Shown piece after piece: positions 1-9,018 of a stretch of 33,446 bases of DNA; position 1 is the stretch's first letter, and each line of letters opens with the position of its first letter. The stretch lies in assembly GCF_001553005.1 (NCBI RefSeq), contig NZ_KQ959860.1, positions 1-33,446 on the forward strand, in the 5' to 3' direction. The notes under the pieces are model-generated. The model was not told where the DNA came from. It ran no database searches and was given only the letters and a program-made list of their open reading frames with translations. Both the position numbers and the translations under genes were made by a program. This DNA is from Gemelliphila asaccharolytica (GTDB lineage Bacteria; Bacillota; Bacilli; Staphylococcales; Gemellaceae).

Positions 1-11
1 GTTTGTCCAGT

Positions 12-50
12 AAAGAGGGTACATATCATTTTGATTCTTACCTCTTTTTT
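12..50 (+). terminator. Intrinsic terminator of a gene left of the window
   Basis: Arms AAAGAGG (12-18) and CCTCTTT (41-47), extended by a TA/TA pair past a bulged G, are followed by an unbroken T tract on the plus strand. This fits the end of a plus-strand gene lying outside the window and converging on the minus-strand gene that ends at 57. On the minus strand the T tract after the hairpin is poor, so it probably serves that gene less well. Confidence 0.55.
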
Positions 51-56
51 TTATTT

Positions 57-1091
57 TTAAAATAGTCCTAGCATATTTTGCATTAATATTGTTACTATGG
101 TAATTGCTATCCAGCAACAAAATCCGAGTGCAATAGGTTTGCCACCAGTTTTTACTAATTTTACAATATCTGTATTTAGTCCTATCGCTGTCATTGCCAT
201 TACTATAAAGAATTTTGATAATTCTTTGAATGGTTTGAAATATTTTATATCTACTCCAAAATGAACACAAACTGTAGTTATGATACTTGCTATAACAAAT
301 AGTAAGATGAAAAATGGAAAAACACTTTTCATGCTGACTGTTCTTTCTCTATGGTGATTTTTTTTAGCTGTGTAGAATGCTAAAATTAGTGTGATAGGGA
401 TTATTGCTAATGTTCTTGTTAATTTTACTGTTACTGCTTTATCTAGTGTTTGCGTCCCTAAATTATACATATTATCCCATGTTGCAGCTGCTGCCGTAAC
501 TGATGAAGTGTCATTAACTGCTGTCCCTGCAAAAATTCCAAAAGCATCTCCATTTAAGTGTGAAAATCCTAAAAATGTTCCTAGGGTTGGAAAGATTATT
601 GCTGCTAAAACATTGAAAAAGAATATTACTGAGATTGCTTGTGCAACTTCTTCTCCACTTGCTTCAATTACTGGTGCAGTTGCAGCTACTGCACTACCAC
701 CACATATTGATGACCCCACTCCTATTAGTGTTGAGGTTTTGCTATCCATTTTTGCAAGTTTTGCTACTATGTATGCTACTATAAGTGATGTGCATATAGT
801 ACTGATGATTATTGGTAAAGATTCTTTTCCAGTTTTTATTACTACGCTAAGATTCATTCCAAATCCGAGCAATATTACTGCATATTGTAATATTTTTTTA
901 GCTGTAAATGTTATCCCCGGACTTAAATGATCTTTATGTGGTATGAAATGAGTTAATATCATTCCTGCTATTATTGCAATAACTGCTCCCCCAATTAATG
1001 GAAATAAATGACCTAAATAAGTACATGGCAATGCAATTATTAGACAAAGCAAAATTCCCTTATAATTTGTTTTTAAACTTGACATTGACAT
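57..1091 (-). CDS. YeiH/PSE family putative sulfate exporter
   Basis: This is a 344-residue polytopic membrane protein of the YeiH / UPF0324 (Cons_hypoth698) family, annotated elsewhere as putative sulfate exporters; substrate data for the family are thin. About ten hydrophobic segments are visible. Family-typical glycine-rich stretches include GVGSSICGGSAVAATAPVI near residues 124-142 and a later GTAVNDTSSVTAAAA segment near 190-204. The start ATG has a strong AGGAGG five bases upstream. It follows the glutaredoxin-like gene by 9 bp and is the last gene of a ytxK-grx-yeiH transcription unit. Association with a thiol-redox protein would fit sulfur metabolism, but that is inference. Family assignment is firm; the transported substrate is not. 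Confidence 0.85.
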   Translation of the reverse strand: MSMSSLKTNYKGILLCLIIALPCTYLGHLFPLIGGAVIAIIAGMILTHFIPHKDHLSPGITFTAKKILQYAVILLGFGMNLSVVIKTGKESLPIIISTICTSLIVAYIVAKLAKMDSKTSTLIGVGSSICGGSAVAATAPVIEASGEEVAQAISVIFFFNVLAAIIFPTLGTFLGFSHLNGDAFGIFAGTAVNDTSSVTAAAATWDNMYNLGTQTLDKAVTVKLTRTLAIIPITLILAFYTAKKNHHRERTVSMKSVFPFFILLFVIASIITTVCVHFGVDIKYFKPFKELSKFFIVMAMTAIGLNTDIVKLVKTGGKPIALGFCCWIAITIVTILMQNMLGLF

Positions 1092-1100
1092 ATTTTCCTC

Positions 1101-1337
1101 CTAAATTTCAAAAAGTATTTGTTTTTCTGTTACTAAAACAGGTACTCCCACTTTTCCTTGTTCTATTATATTTTCAAATTCAGTTAAGTTATCTCTTAGA
1201 TATAAAAATTCTTTTAAATTTTTCATTGATTCTGTAATGTTGACTTCTCTATAAGATATATTTTTTTGTTTTAGTTTTTTTATAAATTCTTCTGTGTCGG
1301 AGCATTTATCACTAAAATAAAGTATGTTTTCTGTCAT
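1101..1337 (-). CDS. Glutaredoxin-related small protein
   Basis: A 78-residue protein with a thioredoxin-like fold pattern: strand ILYFS, then a monothiol CSDT motif at residues 12-15 where dithiol glutaredoxins have CPYC, a Lys-rich helix, strand YREVNI, and the cis-proline loop GVPVLV near residues 63-68. It resembles the glutaredoxin-related proteins of streptococci and lactobacilli. With one cysteine it could take part in monothiol exchange; no substrate can be inferred. The ATG overlaps the stop of the upstream methyltransferase (TAATG) and there is only a weak SD, so translation is probably coupled. The yeiH-like gene follows 9 bp downstream. Confidence 0.7.
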   Translation of the reverse strand: MTENILYFSDKCSDTEEFIKKLKQKNISYREVNITESMKNLKEFLYLRDNLTEFENIIEQGKVGVPVLVTEKQILFEI

Positions 1338-2239
1338 TATTTTTCTTCAAGCCACTTTTTAAAGTTTCTTATGAAACCTAAAAATGCTTCTCTCCCTTCT
1401 TTTATTTCTGTTAATAGGATATTTTCTGGCAAAGTTTTACTTTCTTTTTTGGTTACTAACATTATTATTTTTTGGTCTTTTTCGCATTTAAACATTTTTT
1501 TAGGCAACATTATTACTGCATTTAATTTCATGAAATTTTCTATATAATTTTTTATTTGTTTGTTAAAGTTTAATATTTCTTTTGGTAATACTAAAATTCC
1601 TACACCTTGTTTTTTTAAATATTTGGTAGTTTGTTCTAAAAATAGCGGGGCATTTAGTGTTTTGTTTTCATTAGAGCATAGTTTAAAGTTAAGACTGTTT
1701 TCTTCGTCAGTGTAATAACCACTTGGAGATTCAGTTATTACTAAATCATATTTTTCTTGAGTGGTATTTTTAAGAGCATCTGTATTTATAAGTGAGATTT
1801 CTTTTTCTAACAGATTAAATATATCTGCTTGTAATTTTAGAAAATCTGAGTCTATCTCTACTGAAGTTAAATCTGTTTGCCCTTCATAGTTTTCTATTAA
1901 GTCTAGGAAAAATGTCCCTCTGCCACTTGCTAGGTCTATTGCACTTATTTTTTTATTTTTGTATATTGCTTTTATTATGGCTGATATATAGATTGATATT
2001 ATTTGAGGTGTAGGGGCATAGTTTTTATTATCTAATTTTTTATATGCTTTTAATGTAAGAAATAAGTATGCTTTTTTTATTTCTTCTTTTGAAAAGTTGT
2101 CTAATACAAAAAAATAATCCTTATCATTTTTTAGTTCAAGTATTTTTGCTAATGCTTGTAGATAAGAGATGTTTTTTTCTTTTGCATAGTTTTCTGTTAG
2201 TTCATCAAATTTATAAAATAATTTTTCTACATTTGTCAT
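1337..2239 (-). CDS. ytxK: YtxK-like class I SAM-dependent methyltransferase
   Basis: About 300 residues related to the N6-adenine methylase fold (N6_Mtase) and to Bacillus YtxK. An all-helical N-terminal part precedes the SAM-binding motif I, AIDLASGRGTFFLDL, near residues 95-110. The catalytic-loop position reads ESPSGYY, which matches the DLPVGYY-type motif of YtxK rather than the classical NPPY. No target-recognition domain or restriction partner is present, so a restriction role is unlikely; the substrate is unknown. Two in-frame ATGs exist (2245 and 2239). The second is preferred because GGAG lies 7 bases before it but only 1 base before the first. A TATAAT at 2260-2265 is a possible -10 with a poor -35. 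In B. subtilis sppA, yteJ and ytxK lie near each other, an order echoed here. Confidence 0.75.
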   Translation of the reverse strand: MTNVEKLFYKFDELTENYAKEKNISYLQALAKILELKNDKDYFFVLDNFSKEEIKKAYLFLTLKAYKKLDNKNYAPTPQIISIYISAIIKAIYKNKKISAIDLASGRGTFFLDLIENYEGQTDLTSVEIDSDFLKLQADIFNLLEKEISLINTDALKNTTQEKYDLVITESPSGYYTDEENSLNFKLCSNENKTLNAPLFLEQTTKYLKKQGVGILVLPKEILNFNKQIKNYIENFMKLNAVIMLPKKMFKCEKDQKIIMLVTKKESKTLPENILLTEIKEGREAFLGFIRNFKKWLEEK

Positions 2240-2301
2240 ATTCATTCTCCATAAGATAAATTATAATACTTTTTTATTTTTTTTGCTATAAATATTTTAA
2301 A

Positions 2302-2382
2302 AAACCTTGACTTTTTGTGGTATTTTCCAAAAGGATTGTTTTTTTACTATCTTTTTGAAGCTACCCTTTTTTGCCAAGGTTT
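2302..2382 (-). terminator. Possible terminator after the RDD gene
   Basis: An 8-bp inverted repeat, AAACCTTG at 2302-2309 and CAAGGTTT at 2375-2382, lies just downstream of the RDD gene. Read on the minus strand, the distal arm runs straight into a T6 tract. The 65-nt intervening loop is long, although it contains smaller complementary patches. It would separate the dnaB-sppA-RDD transcript from the ytxK unit. Confidence 0.35.
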
Positions 2383-2420
2383 CATTTTATTTTTTAAAAA
2401 ACTTTTTTTAAAATTTTTTC

Positions 2421-2972
2421 TTAATTTTCTTTTTCTTGTTTTATTTTTGCATTTATTTTTTTTCTTAATGAAGCAAAGTCTTCTTTTACTACTACTGTGT
2501 TTGCTATGTAGTCATGAAGCCCCTGTTTTTTAGTCGTTGCGACTACTGCTAAATATGGCAGTAATAATAAAGCACTTGATAGTATTCTTCCTATAAATTC
2601 TCTGTAAAAGACATCTGCTAATGTTAGTTTTTCGTCATTTATTTTTTCTACTTTTATTTTTAGTAGCATTTTGCCTATTGTTTGTGAGTATATGTAAGTC
2701 ATCGTTATAAAATATATTATATATACTATTGCTACTGGTAAGCTACAGTTTAATATTGGGAAAGATTTTCCTGTGTCTAACACTCCTAATGTGACTGTGT
2801 TTAGGAGGGTTGCTAGTAAATATATTATTATTAAATCTATTAAGTATGCTACTGTTCTAGTAAAAAATCCTCCGTAAAAGTTTTTTGCTATTTGTAGATA
2901 GTCATAGATTGTTGGGTTTATATTTTCGCTTTCTTTTTGGGTTTGCTGGTTTTGTGTTTTTTCTTCGTTCAT
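2421..2972 (-). CDS. yteJ: RDD family membrane protein (YteJ-like)
   Basis: A 183-residue protein with a polar Gln/Asn-rich N-terminus and an RDD domain. The signature aromatic/Arg/Asp arrangement FFTRTVAYLIDLIII near residues 36-50 opens the first membrane segment, followed by two or three more segments and a Lys/Arg-rich cytoplasmic tail. RDD proteins are poorly characterised; some have been linked to ion transport. The gene starts 7 bp after sppA, with an AGGTG SD, so the two are co-transcribed. B. subtilis has the same pair (sppA-yteJ), and its YteJ has been linked to the SppA membrane complex. Function beyond that is inference. Confidence 0.75.
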   Translation of the reverse strand: MNEEKTQNQQTQKESENINPTIYDYLQIAKNFYGGFFTRTVAYLIDLIIIYLLATLLNTVTLGVLDTGKSFPILNCSLPVAIVYIIYFITMTYIYSQTIGKMLLKIKVEKINDEKLTLADVFYREFIGRILSSALLLLPYLAVVATTKKQGLHDYIANTVVVKEDFASLRKKINAKIKQEKEN

Positions 2973-2979
2973 ATTTCAC

Positions 2980-3954
2980 CTATGGTAGATAACTTCTTGT
3001 TATAGTTTTATTTGCATTTGCATTTATTTCATTTACTATTGATTGTGATAGTGATTTTACAAAGCTACTTAAAATATTTTTTTTAGGATCTATTTTTTTG
3101 TATTCTATTATGGTTGGGTTTGTTAGGTTGCTTTCTTTTTTGATTTCTTCTATTAAATCTTTTTTGGTTCCTATGTTGTCTATCAATCCGTTTTCTAATG
3201 CTTGTGAAGCACTATATATTCTACCGTCAGCTAGGGATAATACTTTTTCTTTATCCATGTTTCTTCCCTTTGCTACTATGTCCACAAAACGGTTATATGT
3301 TTCTTTGTTTATTTCTTTATAGATGTCTATCGTGTCTTGTGGCATGTCTTCTGTAAGGCCTCCAACTGCTTTTTGGTTTCCTGAACGAATTATTTGATTT
3401 TTTATTCCATTATCATTTAAAAATTTTTGTGCAGATAAACTGCTCATTATTACTCCAATAGATCCTGTGATTGTTTCTGTGTTAGCATAAATTTTTTTGG
3501 CAGGTGCTGATATATAGTATCCTCCTGAGGTTGCCATTCTTTGCATTGATACATATATGTCTTTTTTACTTTCTAAAAGGCTATTGTATATTTCACTTGA
3601 TTCATATACTCCTCCTCCAGGGCTGTCTACTTCTAATAAAATTGCTTTTACGTTATTATTTTCTTTAGCTTTTTTTATTTGGTTTATTACGGAGTAAGGG
3701 TCATCTTCTAGGGTCATGTTTTCACCTATTTCTCCTTTTATTTTTATTACTTGTATAGTTTCGCTGGAATTTCCTTGTTTCACTACTGATTTTTTTCCTA
3801 ATACTAATGAGTTGTCTATTAATGAATAAAGGTTCTCGTCTAGTTTTTCTTCACTTTTGTTTTCTTTGTTTGAGATGCTTTTTCCAAAAGTCATTGATAA
3901 TATCAAGATTATTGCTGTTGCTATTAGGGCTATTAATCTTTTTTTCTTTTCCAT
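2980..3954 (-). CDS. sppA: Signal peptide peptidase SppA (S49 family)
   Basis: This is a membrane-anchored serine protease that degrades residual signal peptides; in Bacillus it also contributes to resistance to membrane-acting peptides. From the chosen start it has 324 residues: one N-terminal membrane anchor (about 6-23), then a ClpP-like S49 domain with LLEVDSPGGGV near 106-116. The nucleophile is Ser143 in MATSGGYY and the general base is Lys195 in SGNQKAVGG, the Ser/Lys dyad of Gram-positive SppA. An in-frame TTG at 3975 would add seven residues. The ATG at 3954 is preferred because AAGGAG sits 6 bases before it, which also removes the overlap with dnaB, whose stop ends one base upstream. 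Co-transcribed with dnaB and the RDD gene. Confidence 0.9.
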   Translation of the reverse strand: MEKKKRLIALIATAIILILSMTFGKSISNKENKSEEKLDENLYSLIDNSLVLGKKSVVKQGNSSETIQVIKIKGEIGENMTLEDDPYSVINQIKKAKENNNVKAILLEVDSPGGGVYESSEIYNSLLESKKDIYVSMQRMATSGGYYISAPAKKIYANTETITGSIGVIMSSLSAQKFLNDNGIKNQIIRSGNQKAVGGLTEDMPQDTIDIYKEINKETYNRFVDIVAKGRNMDKEKVLSLADGRIYSASQALENGLIDNIGTKKDLIEEIKKESNLTNPTIIEYKKIDPKKNILSSFVKSLSQSIVNEINANANKTITRSYLP

Positions 3955-3955
3955 A

Positions 3956-5311
3956 TTATTCTCCTTGTTTTGCAATAAATTTATTGTATTTTTTTAAAAA
4001 GGCTAAGTCACAGCTTCCTGTTGCTCCATTTCTGTGTTTTGCGACTATGACTTCTATTGTTGTTACATCTTTGTCGTCTTCTGTTTCTTCTTCTTCTTTT
4101 TTGCTATAATAGTCCTCTCTATATAAAAATGATACTATGTCGGCGTCTTGTTCTATACTTCCTGATTCTCTAAGGTCGCTCATCATCGGTCTTTTATCTT
4201 GTCTTGATTCTACACTTCTTGATAGTTGAGATAAGGCTATTACTGGGCATTCTAATTCCCTTGCCATTTGTTTTAAACTTCTTGATATTTCTGATACTTC
4301 TTGTTGTCTATTATCACTTCTTCTAGATCCTTGCAGAAGTTGAAGATAGTCTATTATAACTAAGTCTAATCCTTGTTCTTTTTGTAAGATTTTACATTTT
4401 GCTTTTACTTCATTTACTTTTATAAAGGGACTGTCATCTATATATATTTTTTTTGTATTTAAAAAGCTCATTGCTACTTCTAGGCTTTCCATATCTTCTT
4501 TTGTCATTTTCCCGTCACGAAGTTTTTTTGAGTCTATCATTCCTTCACTGCATAGCATACGGGTTACTATTTGCTCTGCACCCATTTCTAGTGAGAATAG
4601 TGCTACTGTTTTTTTTTCTTCTTCTTTTTTACTTCTTCCTGCTACATTTAGAGCTATATTTAAAGCAAATGCTGTTTTCCCCATTGATGGTCTTGCTGCT
4701 AGTATTATTAAATCTCCTTTGGAAAATCCACTAAGTAAGCCGTCTAGACTCGAGAAACCTGTGCTGATTGCGATGTTTTTTCCTTCTCCTGACATTTTTG
4801 CTATTATTTCGTCAAATACTTCTCTTGTTACATCTTGTATTTCTTTGAAATTATTTGTTTTTGCTCTCTCTGTTGCTTTTTCTATTTGGAGCATGACAAA
4901 TGATACTATGTCATCTAGTTCTACCATACCATCATTCATTTTTTTCATGCTGTCTGTTAGTATTGCTTTTACTTCTCTTTTTATAGAGTTTTTTCTTACT
5001 ATGTTGGCATAGTGAACAACATTTTTTGAAGTTGGTGTTATTTCATAAACTTCTACTATATAAAGTGACGCATCTGTGCTTTTAAATGCCCCTTTGTTGT
5101 ATACTTCACTAAATATTGTTGCATGGTCAATTTCTATATTTTCATTATTTAGTTTTATTATTGCTCTGTATAGTTCTTTATTTCTTTCATCAAAAAAGTC
5201 GTCTTCTTCTAATATTGCTCTTATGATGTCAATTTTTTCACTATCAAGCATTAATGCTCCTAGTACGCCTTGTTCTGCTTGGAGTGCCGCTTCATATTCG
5301 TTATTTTTCAT
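3956..5311 (-). CDS. dnaB: Replicative DNA helicase DnaB (DnaC in B. subtilis)
   Basis: A 451-residue hexameric replicative helicase of the DnaB family. The N-terminal domain (about 1-110) mediates primase and loader contacts. A linker helix leads to the RecA-like C-terminal domain, with Walker A ARPSMGKTAF and GKT at 211-213, Walker B VIIDYLQLL, the arginine-rich stretch SRRSDNRQQEVSEIS, and the conserved LRESGSIEQDAD loop. The length is typical and no intein is present. AAAGGAG precedes the ATG. It lies 13 bp after rplI within a yybS-gdpP-rplI-dnaB-sppA-RDD operon. The rplI-dnaB adjacency is widespread in Bacilli; direct linkage to sppA is less usual. Confidence 0.96.
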   Translation of the reverse strand: MKNNEYEAALQAEQGVLGALMLDSEKIDIIRAILEEDDFFDERNKELYRAIIKLNNENIEIDHATIFSEVYNKGAFKSTDASLYIVEVYEITPTSKNVVHYANIVRKNSIKREVKAILTDSMKKMNDGMVELDDIVSFVMLQIEKATERAKTNNFKEIQDVTREVFDEIIAKMSGEGKNIAISTGFSSLDGLLSGFSKGDLIILAARPSMGKTAFALNIALNVAGRSKKEEEKKTVALFSLEMGAEQIVTRMLCSEGMIDSKKLRDGKMTKEDMESLEVAMSFLNTKKIYIDDSPFIKVNEVKAKCKILQKEQGLDLVIIDYLQLLQGSRRSDNRQQEVSEISRSLKQMARELECPVIALSQLSRSVESRQDKRPMMSDLRESGSIEQDADIVSFLYREDYYSKKEEEETEDDKDVTTIEVIVAKHRNGATGSCDLAFLKKYNKFIAKQGE

Positions 5312-5324
5312 AAGTCTCCTTTAG

Positions 5325-5768
5325 TTATTTTTCTACTAAATGTACTTTTATTGTTCCTTCTACTGTGCTATGTAATTTTACTTTTACATTAGTGTATCCT
5401 AACGCTTGTATAGCATGAGGTAAGATTATTTTTTTCTTTTCGATTTTTAGTCCGTGTTGTTTTTTTAATTCTTCTACAATTTGTTTTGAAGATACAGAAC
5501 CAAATAATCGTCCCCCTTCTCCTGCTTTTACTGGGATTTTTATTTCTTTATCTTTTAACTCTTTTACTAGCATTTTTGCTTCTTCTATTTCTTTTTGTCT
5601 ATCTTTTTCTTTTCTTTTTTGCTTTCCTTCTAATGCTTTCATATTGGCATTATTTGCTGGTAAGGCTTTGTTATTTGTTATTAAAAAGTTTGCAAACCCG
5701 TCTTTTATTTCTTTTACTTCTCCTTTTTTACCTTTTCCTTTTACGTCTGCTATAAAGATTACTTTCAT
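5325..5768 (-). CDS. rplI: 50S ribosomal protein bL9
   Basis: The 147-residue L9 protein of the large ribosomal subunit. The N-terminal RNA-binding domain begins [18 protein letters not shown] and contains the family signature glycines and the GFANFLI segment. A long Lys/Glu-rich connecting helix (about 42-75) follows, then the C-terminal domain with [12 protein letters not shown]. An AAAGGAG motif lies about 12 bases upstream of the ATG, a somewhat long spacing. The gene sits between gdpP (15 bp upstream) and dnaB (13 bp downstream), as in many Bacilli. Confidence 0.96.
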   Translation of the reverse strand: MKVIFIADVKGKGKKGEVKEIKDGFANFLITNNKALPANNANMKALEGKQKRKEKDRQKEIEEAKMLVKELKDKEIKIPVKAGEGGRLFGSVSSKQIVEELKKQHGLKIEKKKIILPHAIQALGYTNVKVKLHSTVEGTIKVHLVEK

Positions 5769-5783
5769 TTTTTTCTCTCTCCT

Positions 5784-7736
5784 TTATTTTTCGTCTACTA
5801 TATCATTTATTGCTAAGGTTAAGTCTTCTCTTACTTTTTCTATATTCTGTTCTTCTATTTGGGTTGCTGCATTTGCTAAATGCCCTCCTCCTCCTAGTCT
5901 TTCCATTATCATTTGGACATTTATATTTCCTAAACTTCTTGCTGATATTCCTATTTTTTCTGAATCTAATTTTCCTATTACAAAACTTGCTTCTACATCT
6001 TTTATTGTTATTAGGGCATCTGCACATTGTGCTAACATTACATTTGTGTAATATTTATCACTTGGAGCTAGAGATACTAAGATATTTTCTTTTATTTTTT
6101 TTGCTAAACTTATTATTTCTGTTCTATTTATAAAGTTTTCTAATGGTTCTTTTAAGATTGTTTTTACTCTTATTGGGTCTGCTCCATTACTTCTAAGGTA
6201 GGCCGCAGCGTCAAATGTTCTAGACCCTGTCCTTGTTGCGAAGTTTTGAGAGTCTACTACTATTCCTCCTAAAATTATTGTAGATGAGGTGTTATTAATA
6301 CTTTTTCCTCTTGCTTCATATTCTAATAATTCTGATATTAATTCTGATGCTGATGAAGCGTAGGGTTCTATGTATGTAAGTAGTGGATTTGCTATTATAT
6401 TTTCTCCTCGCCTATGATGGTCTATTACTATTTTTTTGGTTGCTTTGTTTAAAAGTGCTACGTCTAATACTCGTTCTGAATCTGATGTATCTACTATTAC
6501 TAATGATGTTTGAGGGGTCATATAGCTCCATGCTGTGTCGCTATCTATAAATACTCCGTCAAAATGGTCATCTTTTTCTACTTCATTCATTATTTTTGTT
6601 ATAGTTTCGTCTTTGTCACTATCATTTAAAACTATATAACATTCTCTATTGTTTAAACGAGCAAATTCATAAATTCCTACACAACCTCCTAAAGCGTCAA
6701 AGTCGGGTTTAGTGTGTCCCATTACCATAACTTTATCACTTTCTTTTACTATATCAGATAGGGCGTTTGAAATTACTCTTGCTTTTATTCTTGTTCTTTT
6801 TTCTTGAGGATTTGTTTTTCCTCCATAAAGTCTGATTGTTCCGTCTACTTCTTTTATTGCTACTTGGTCGCCTCCTCTTCCTAAGCACAGGTCTAGAGCC
6901 GTTTTTGCTAACTCTCCTAATTCAGGTAAAAAGTCAGTTCCGCTTCCTACTCCTACACTTATCGTCACTTGAGCACCAAATTCTTCTTTTAATTTTCTTA
7001 TATCGTCTTGAATAGAGAATTTATCTTTTTCTATTTCTTGTAAATCTTTAACATTTAAAAGTCCGATAAATCTATCTTCATCCATTCTTTTTAGATATAT
7101 TCCATTTTGTTTTGCAAAACCTGTAAGTAGACTGGTTATTTTTGAATCTAACCTTGTCGCTTCTTCGTCTTTTAATGAATCATAGACATCTTCTTGATTA
7201 TCTATATTTATCGCCATAACACAAGGTCTAGTATCTTTAAATCTTTGCATAACAAGTTTTGTTTCTGTTATGTCAAAAAAGTAGATATATCCAGTATCTT
7301 TTTGATAATTTACTTTATAATATTTCTCTTCGATATGAAACTGGTTGTCTACTGTGTCTTCTTCTGTAAATAGAGATTTTATCTCTGGTACTACGTCGGT
7401 TACATTTTCCCCTATTACATATTCCATATCCAAATGTTTATAGATATAATTATTTACCCATTCAATATTTTTTTTGTTATCTACAATTATTATTCCTATT
7501 GGGTATTTATTAAGACCTTTTTCAGCAGAATCTTTTATTTTAAAGGTAAGCTCTTCTACATATTTTTTATTAATTTTTTCTACTTTTCTTCCATATAGAT
7601 AGATAGGCAGTGTTAAAAATATTATTACTAATAAATAGACAAATAAACTATATATATCAAAATATAAGATAAAAATACCACCTACAAAAAGAATTAAAAT
7701 GGTAATTATTAAGTAAATTTTTCCTTTTTTATACAT
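5784..7736 (-). CDS. gdpP: Cyclic-di-AMP phosphodiesterase GdpP (YybT)
   Basis: A 650-residue membrane enzyme hydrolysing c-di-AMP, a second messenger for cell-wall and osmotic homeostasis. Domains: two N-terminal membrane helices (about 7-24 and 30-48), a PAS-like domain (about 75-160), a degenerate GGDEF-like domain (about 170-300) lacking the GGDEF motif as usual for GdpP, then DHH/DHHA1. Metal-binding residues are visible: H341, D345 and D347 in GHTKPDFD, D416 in VIVDTSD, H440-H441 in IDHH, and the later GGGGH substrate motif near residue 615. GGGAGG precedes the ATG, which overlaps the yybS stop (TAATG), so translation is coupled. All catalytic residues appear intact, so the enzyme should be active. 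Confidence 0.95.
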   Translation of the reverse strand: MYKKGKIYLIITILILFVGGIFILYFDIYSLFVYLLVIIFLTLPIYLYGRKVEKINKKYVEELTFKIKDSAEKGLNKYPIGIIIVDNKKNIEWVNNYIYKHLDMEYVIGENVTDVVPEIKSLFTEEDTVDNQFHIEEKYYKVNYQKDTGYIYFFDITETKLVMQRFKDTRPCVMAINIDNQEDVYDSLKDEEATRLDSKITSLLTGFAKQNGIYLKRMDEDRFIGLLNVKDLQEIEKDKFSIQDDIRKLKEEFGAQVTISVGVGSGTDFLPELGELAKTALDLCLGRGGDQVAIKEVDGTIRLYGGKTNPQEKRTRIKARVISNALSDIVKESDKVMVMGHTKPDFDALGGCVGIYEFARLNNRECYIVLNDSDKDETITKIMNEVEKDDHFDGVFIDSDTAWSYMTPQTSLVIVDTSDSERVLDVALLNKATKKIVIDHHRRGENIIANPLLTYIEPYASSASELISELLEYEARGKSINNTSSTIILGGIVVDSQNFATRTGSRTFDAAAYLRSNGADPIRVKTILKEPLENFINRTEIISLAKKIKENILVSLAPSDKYYTNVMLAQCADALITIKDVEASFVIGKLDSEKIGISARSLGNINVQMIMERLGGGGHLANAATQIEEQNIEKVREDLTLAINDIVDEK

Positions 7737-8731
7737 TACTTACCTCCCATATAGTCGCTATACTTTCTTCTAAGTGAAAAAATACTATCTACTATTCCTA
7801 TAACTTCAAATAAAAAATTGAGTATAAAAACAGCAGCTAATAATAATATTTTTTCTAAAATAGATACATTTTTTTTATTTTGATGCATAAAGTAAACAAA
7901 TGTAAAGATTCCATTAAAAACAAAAATCCATTTGAAAATAGTTAAAAAGTTTACCAGTATCAAAACTACCACATTATAATCATTATCAATATTTAATTGA
8001 ATTAGATATGTTATAAATGAAAGTAGTAAATAAAGGGTTGCATAACTTTTTTTTACAGTTATTAATCTCAGGCTACCGAATACTGGTATAATCGCTTTTT
8101 CTTTTGCTAAAGAACTTATTGTATATTGGACTAAAATTACAGTATATATAAAAGAGAATGAAAAAATTATGCTTGGAAAAGTCTGCTTTAGTTGCTCAAA
8201 ACTTTGTTTTAATATTTCTGCATCCATGCTCTTTTGCACAAATTCATTCATTACATAGTTATTTATATAATCTCCCGCTCCTTGAGGAGTTATATTTAAA
8301 TAACCTGTTTTTAATAATGTAATAAAAAATATACTGCTTACTAAAAATAAAAATGCAGTTATACAAAGAATAATCGTTACTTTAGATATTCTATTTATTA
8401 TTAATAAATATATCATAAGTGCTATTATGATATGCACCGCATTAAATGCCGTCTGCATAATGTTTGAGGTGAAATATGATATTAATATCCCCCCCAAACT
8501 TAGTGGAATAAATATCTTAAACCCTCCATCTGCAAGAGAGAACAAGATAAAAAATACCGAAAAAAATCCCGATATATACCAAAAATCAAATCTTATTCCA
8601 AAGTAAGTTAATAGTAAATAAATAATACTATAAATCCATATTTTTTCTTTACTTGGTTTTTCTATAAATATTTCCTTACTTAAAAGCAAATCATTAATTG
8701 CTTTTTCAATATTAGAAACTTCTTTATTCAA
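7736..8731 (-). CDS. yybS: YybS-like DUF2232 membrane protein
   Basis: A 331-residue integral membrane protein with about eight hydrophobic segments and a short charged N-terminus. Length, topology and position directly upstream of gdpP match YybS (DUF2232). Its molecular role is unknown. The start is TTG, chosen because AAGGAG lies nine bases upstream and no nearby ATG is better placed. The stop overlaps the gdpP start by one base. A TATAAT at 8843-8848 with a poor -35 is a possible promoter. Just upstream of it lies a short TAGCA/TGCTA inverted repeat (8855-8871). Confidence 0.8.
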   Translation of the reverse strand: MNKEVSNIEKAINDLLLSKEIFIEKPSKEKIWIYSIIYLLLTYFGIRFDFWYISGFFSVFFILFSLADGGFKIFIPLSLGGILISYFTSNIMQTAFNAVHIIIALMIYLLIINRISKVTIILCITAFLFLVSSIFFITLLKTGYLNITPQGAGDYINNYVMNEFVQKSMDAEILKQSFEQLKQTFPSIIFSFSFIYTVILVQYTISSLAKEKAIIPVFGSLRLITVKKSYATLYLLLSFITYLIQLNIDNDYNVVVLILVNFLTIFKWIFVFNGIFTFVYFMHQNKKNVSILEKILLLAAVFILNFLFEVIGIVDSIFSLRRKYSDYMGGK

Positions 8732-8962
8732 TATTAGTTTCTCCTTAAAATTAAAAAGTTATCCTTACTAAAATTTGTAAGTTTTGTATTATTTGTTTTT
8801 ATTTTAATAATTTTTTCTAATTAAATATAATATAACTATTATATTATACCTTATTAGCATTTTTTTTGCTAGAGTTTGACTGCTTTACCTCTTTTAAAAA
8901 AATTGTTTAGCTTACTTTTGTTAATATAAATTTCTTTCTTTACACTTTTTTTCTTTTATATT

Positions 8963-9012
8963 AAAAAAAAGATATATAAAAGTTTTAATTTAATCTGCTT
9001 TTACATATCTTT
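8963..9012 (-). terminator. Intrinsic terminator after the small anchored protein gene
   Basis: A 15-bp stem formed by 8968-8982 and 8998-9012, with one G-U pair, encloses a 15-nt loop. On the minus strand it is followed by a T run (8963-8967). It lies 6 bp beyond the stop of the gene at 9019-9519 and insulates yybS from upstream transcription. Confidence 0.75.
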
Positions 9013-9018
9013 TTCTTT

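Noticed and set aside
391..930. Plus-strand open frame of 179 codons
   Set aside because: It is the antisense shadow of the yeiH-like gene, with no SD and no recognisable protein.
5784..7736. Missing GGDEF motif in GdpP
   Set aside because: A degenerate GGDEF domain is standard in GdpP; the DHH/DHHA1 catalytic residues are intact.
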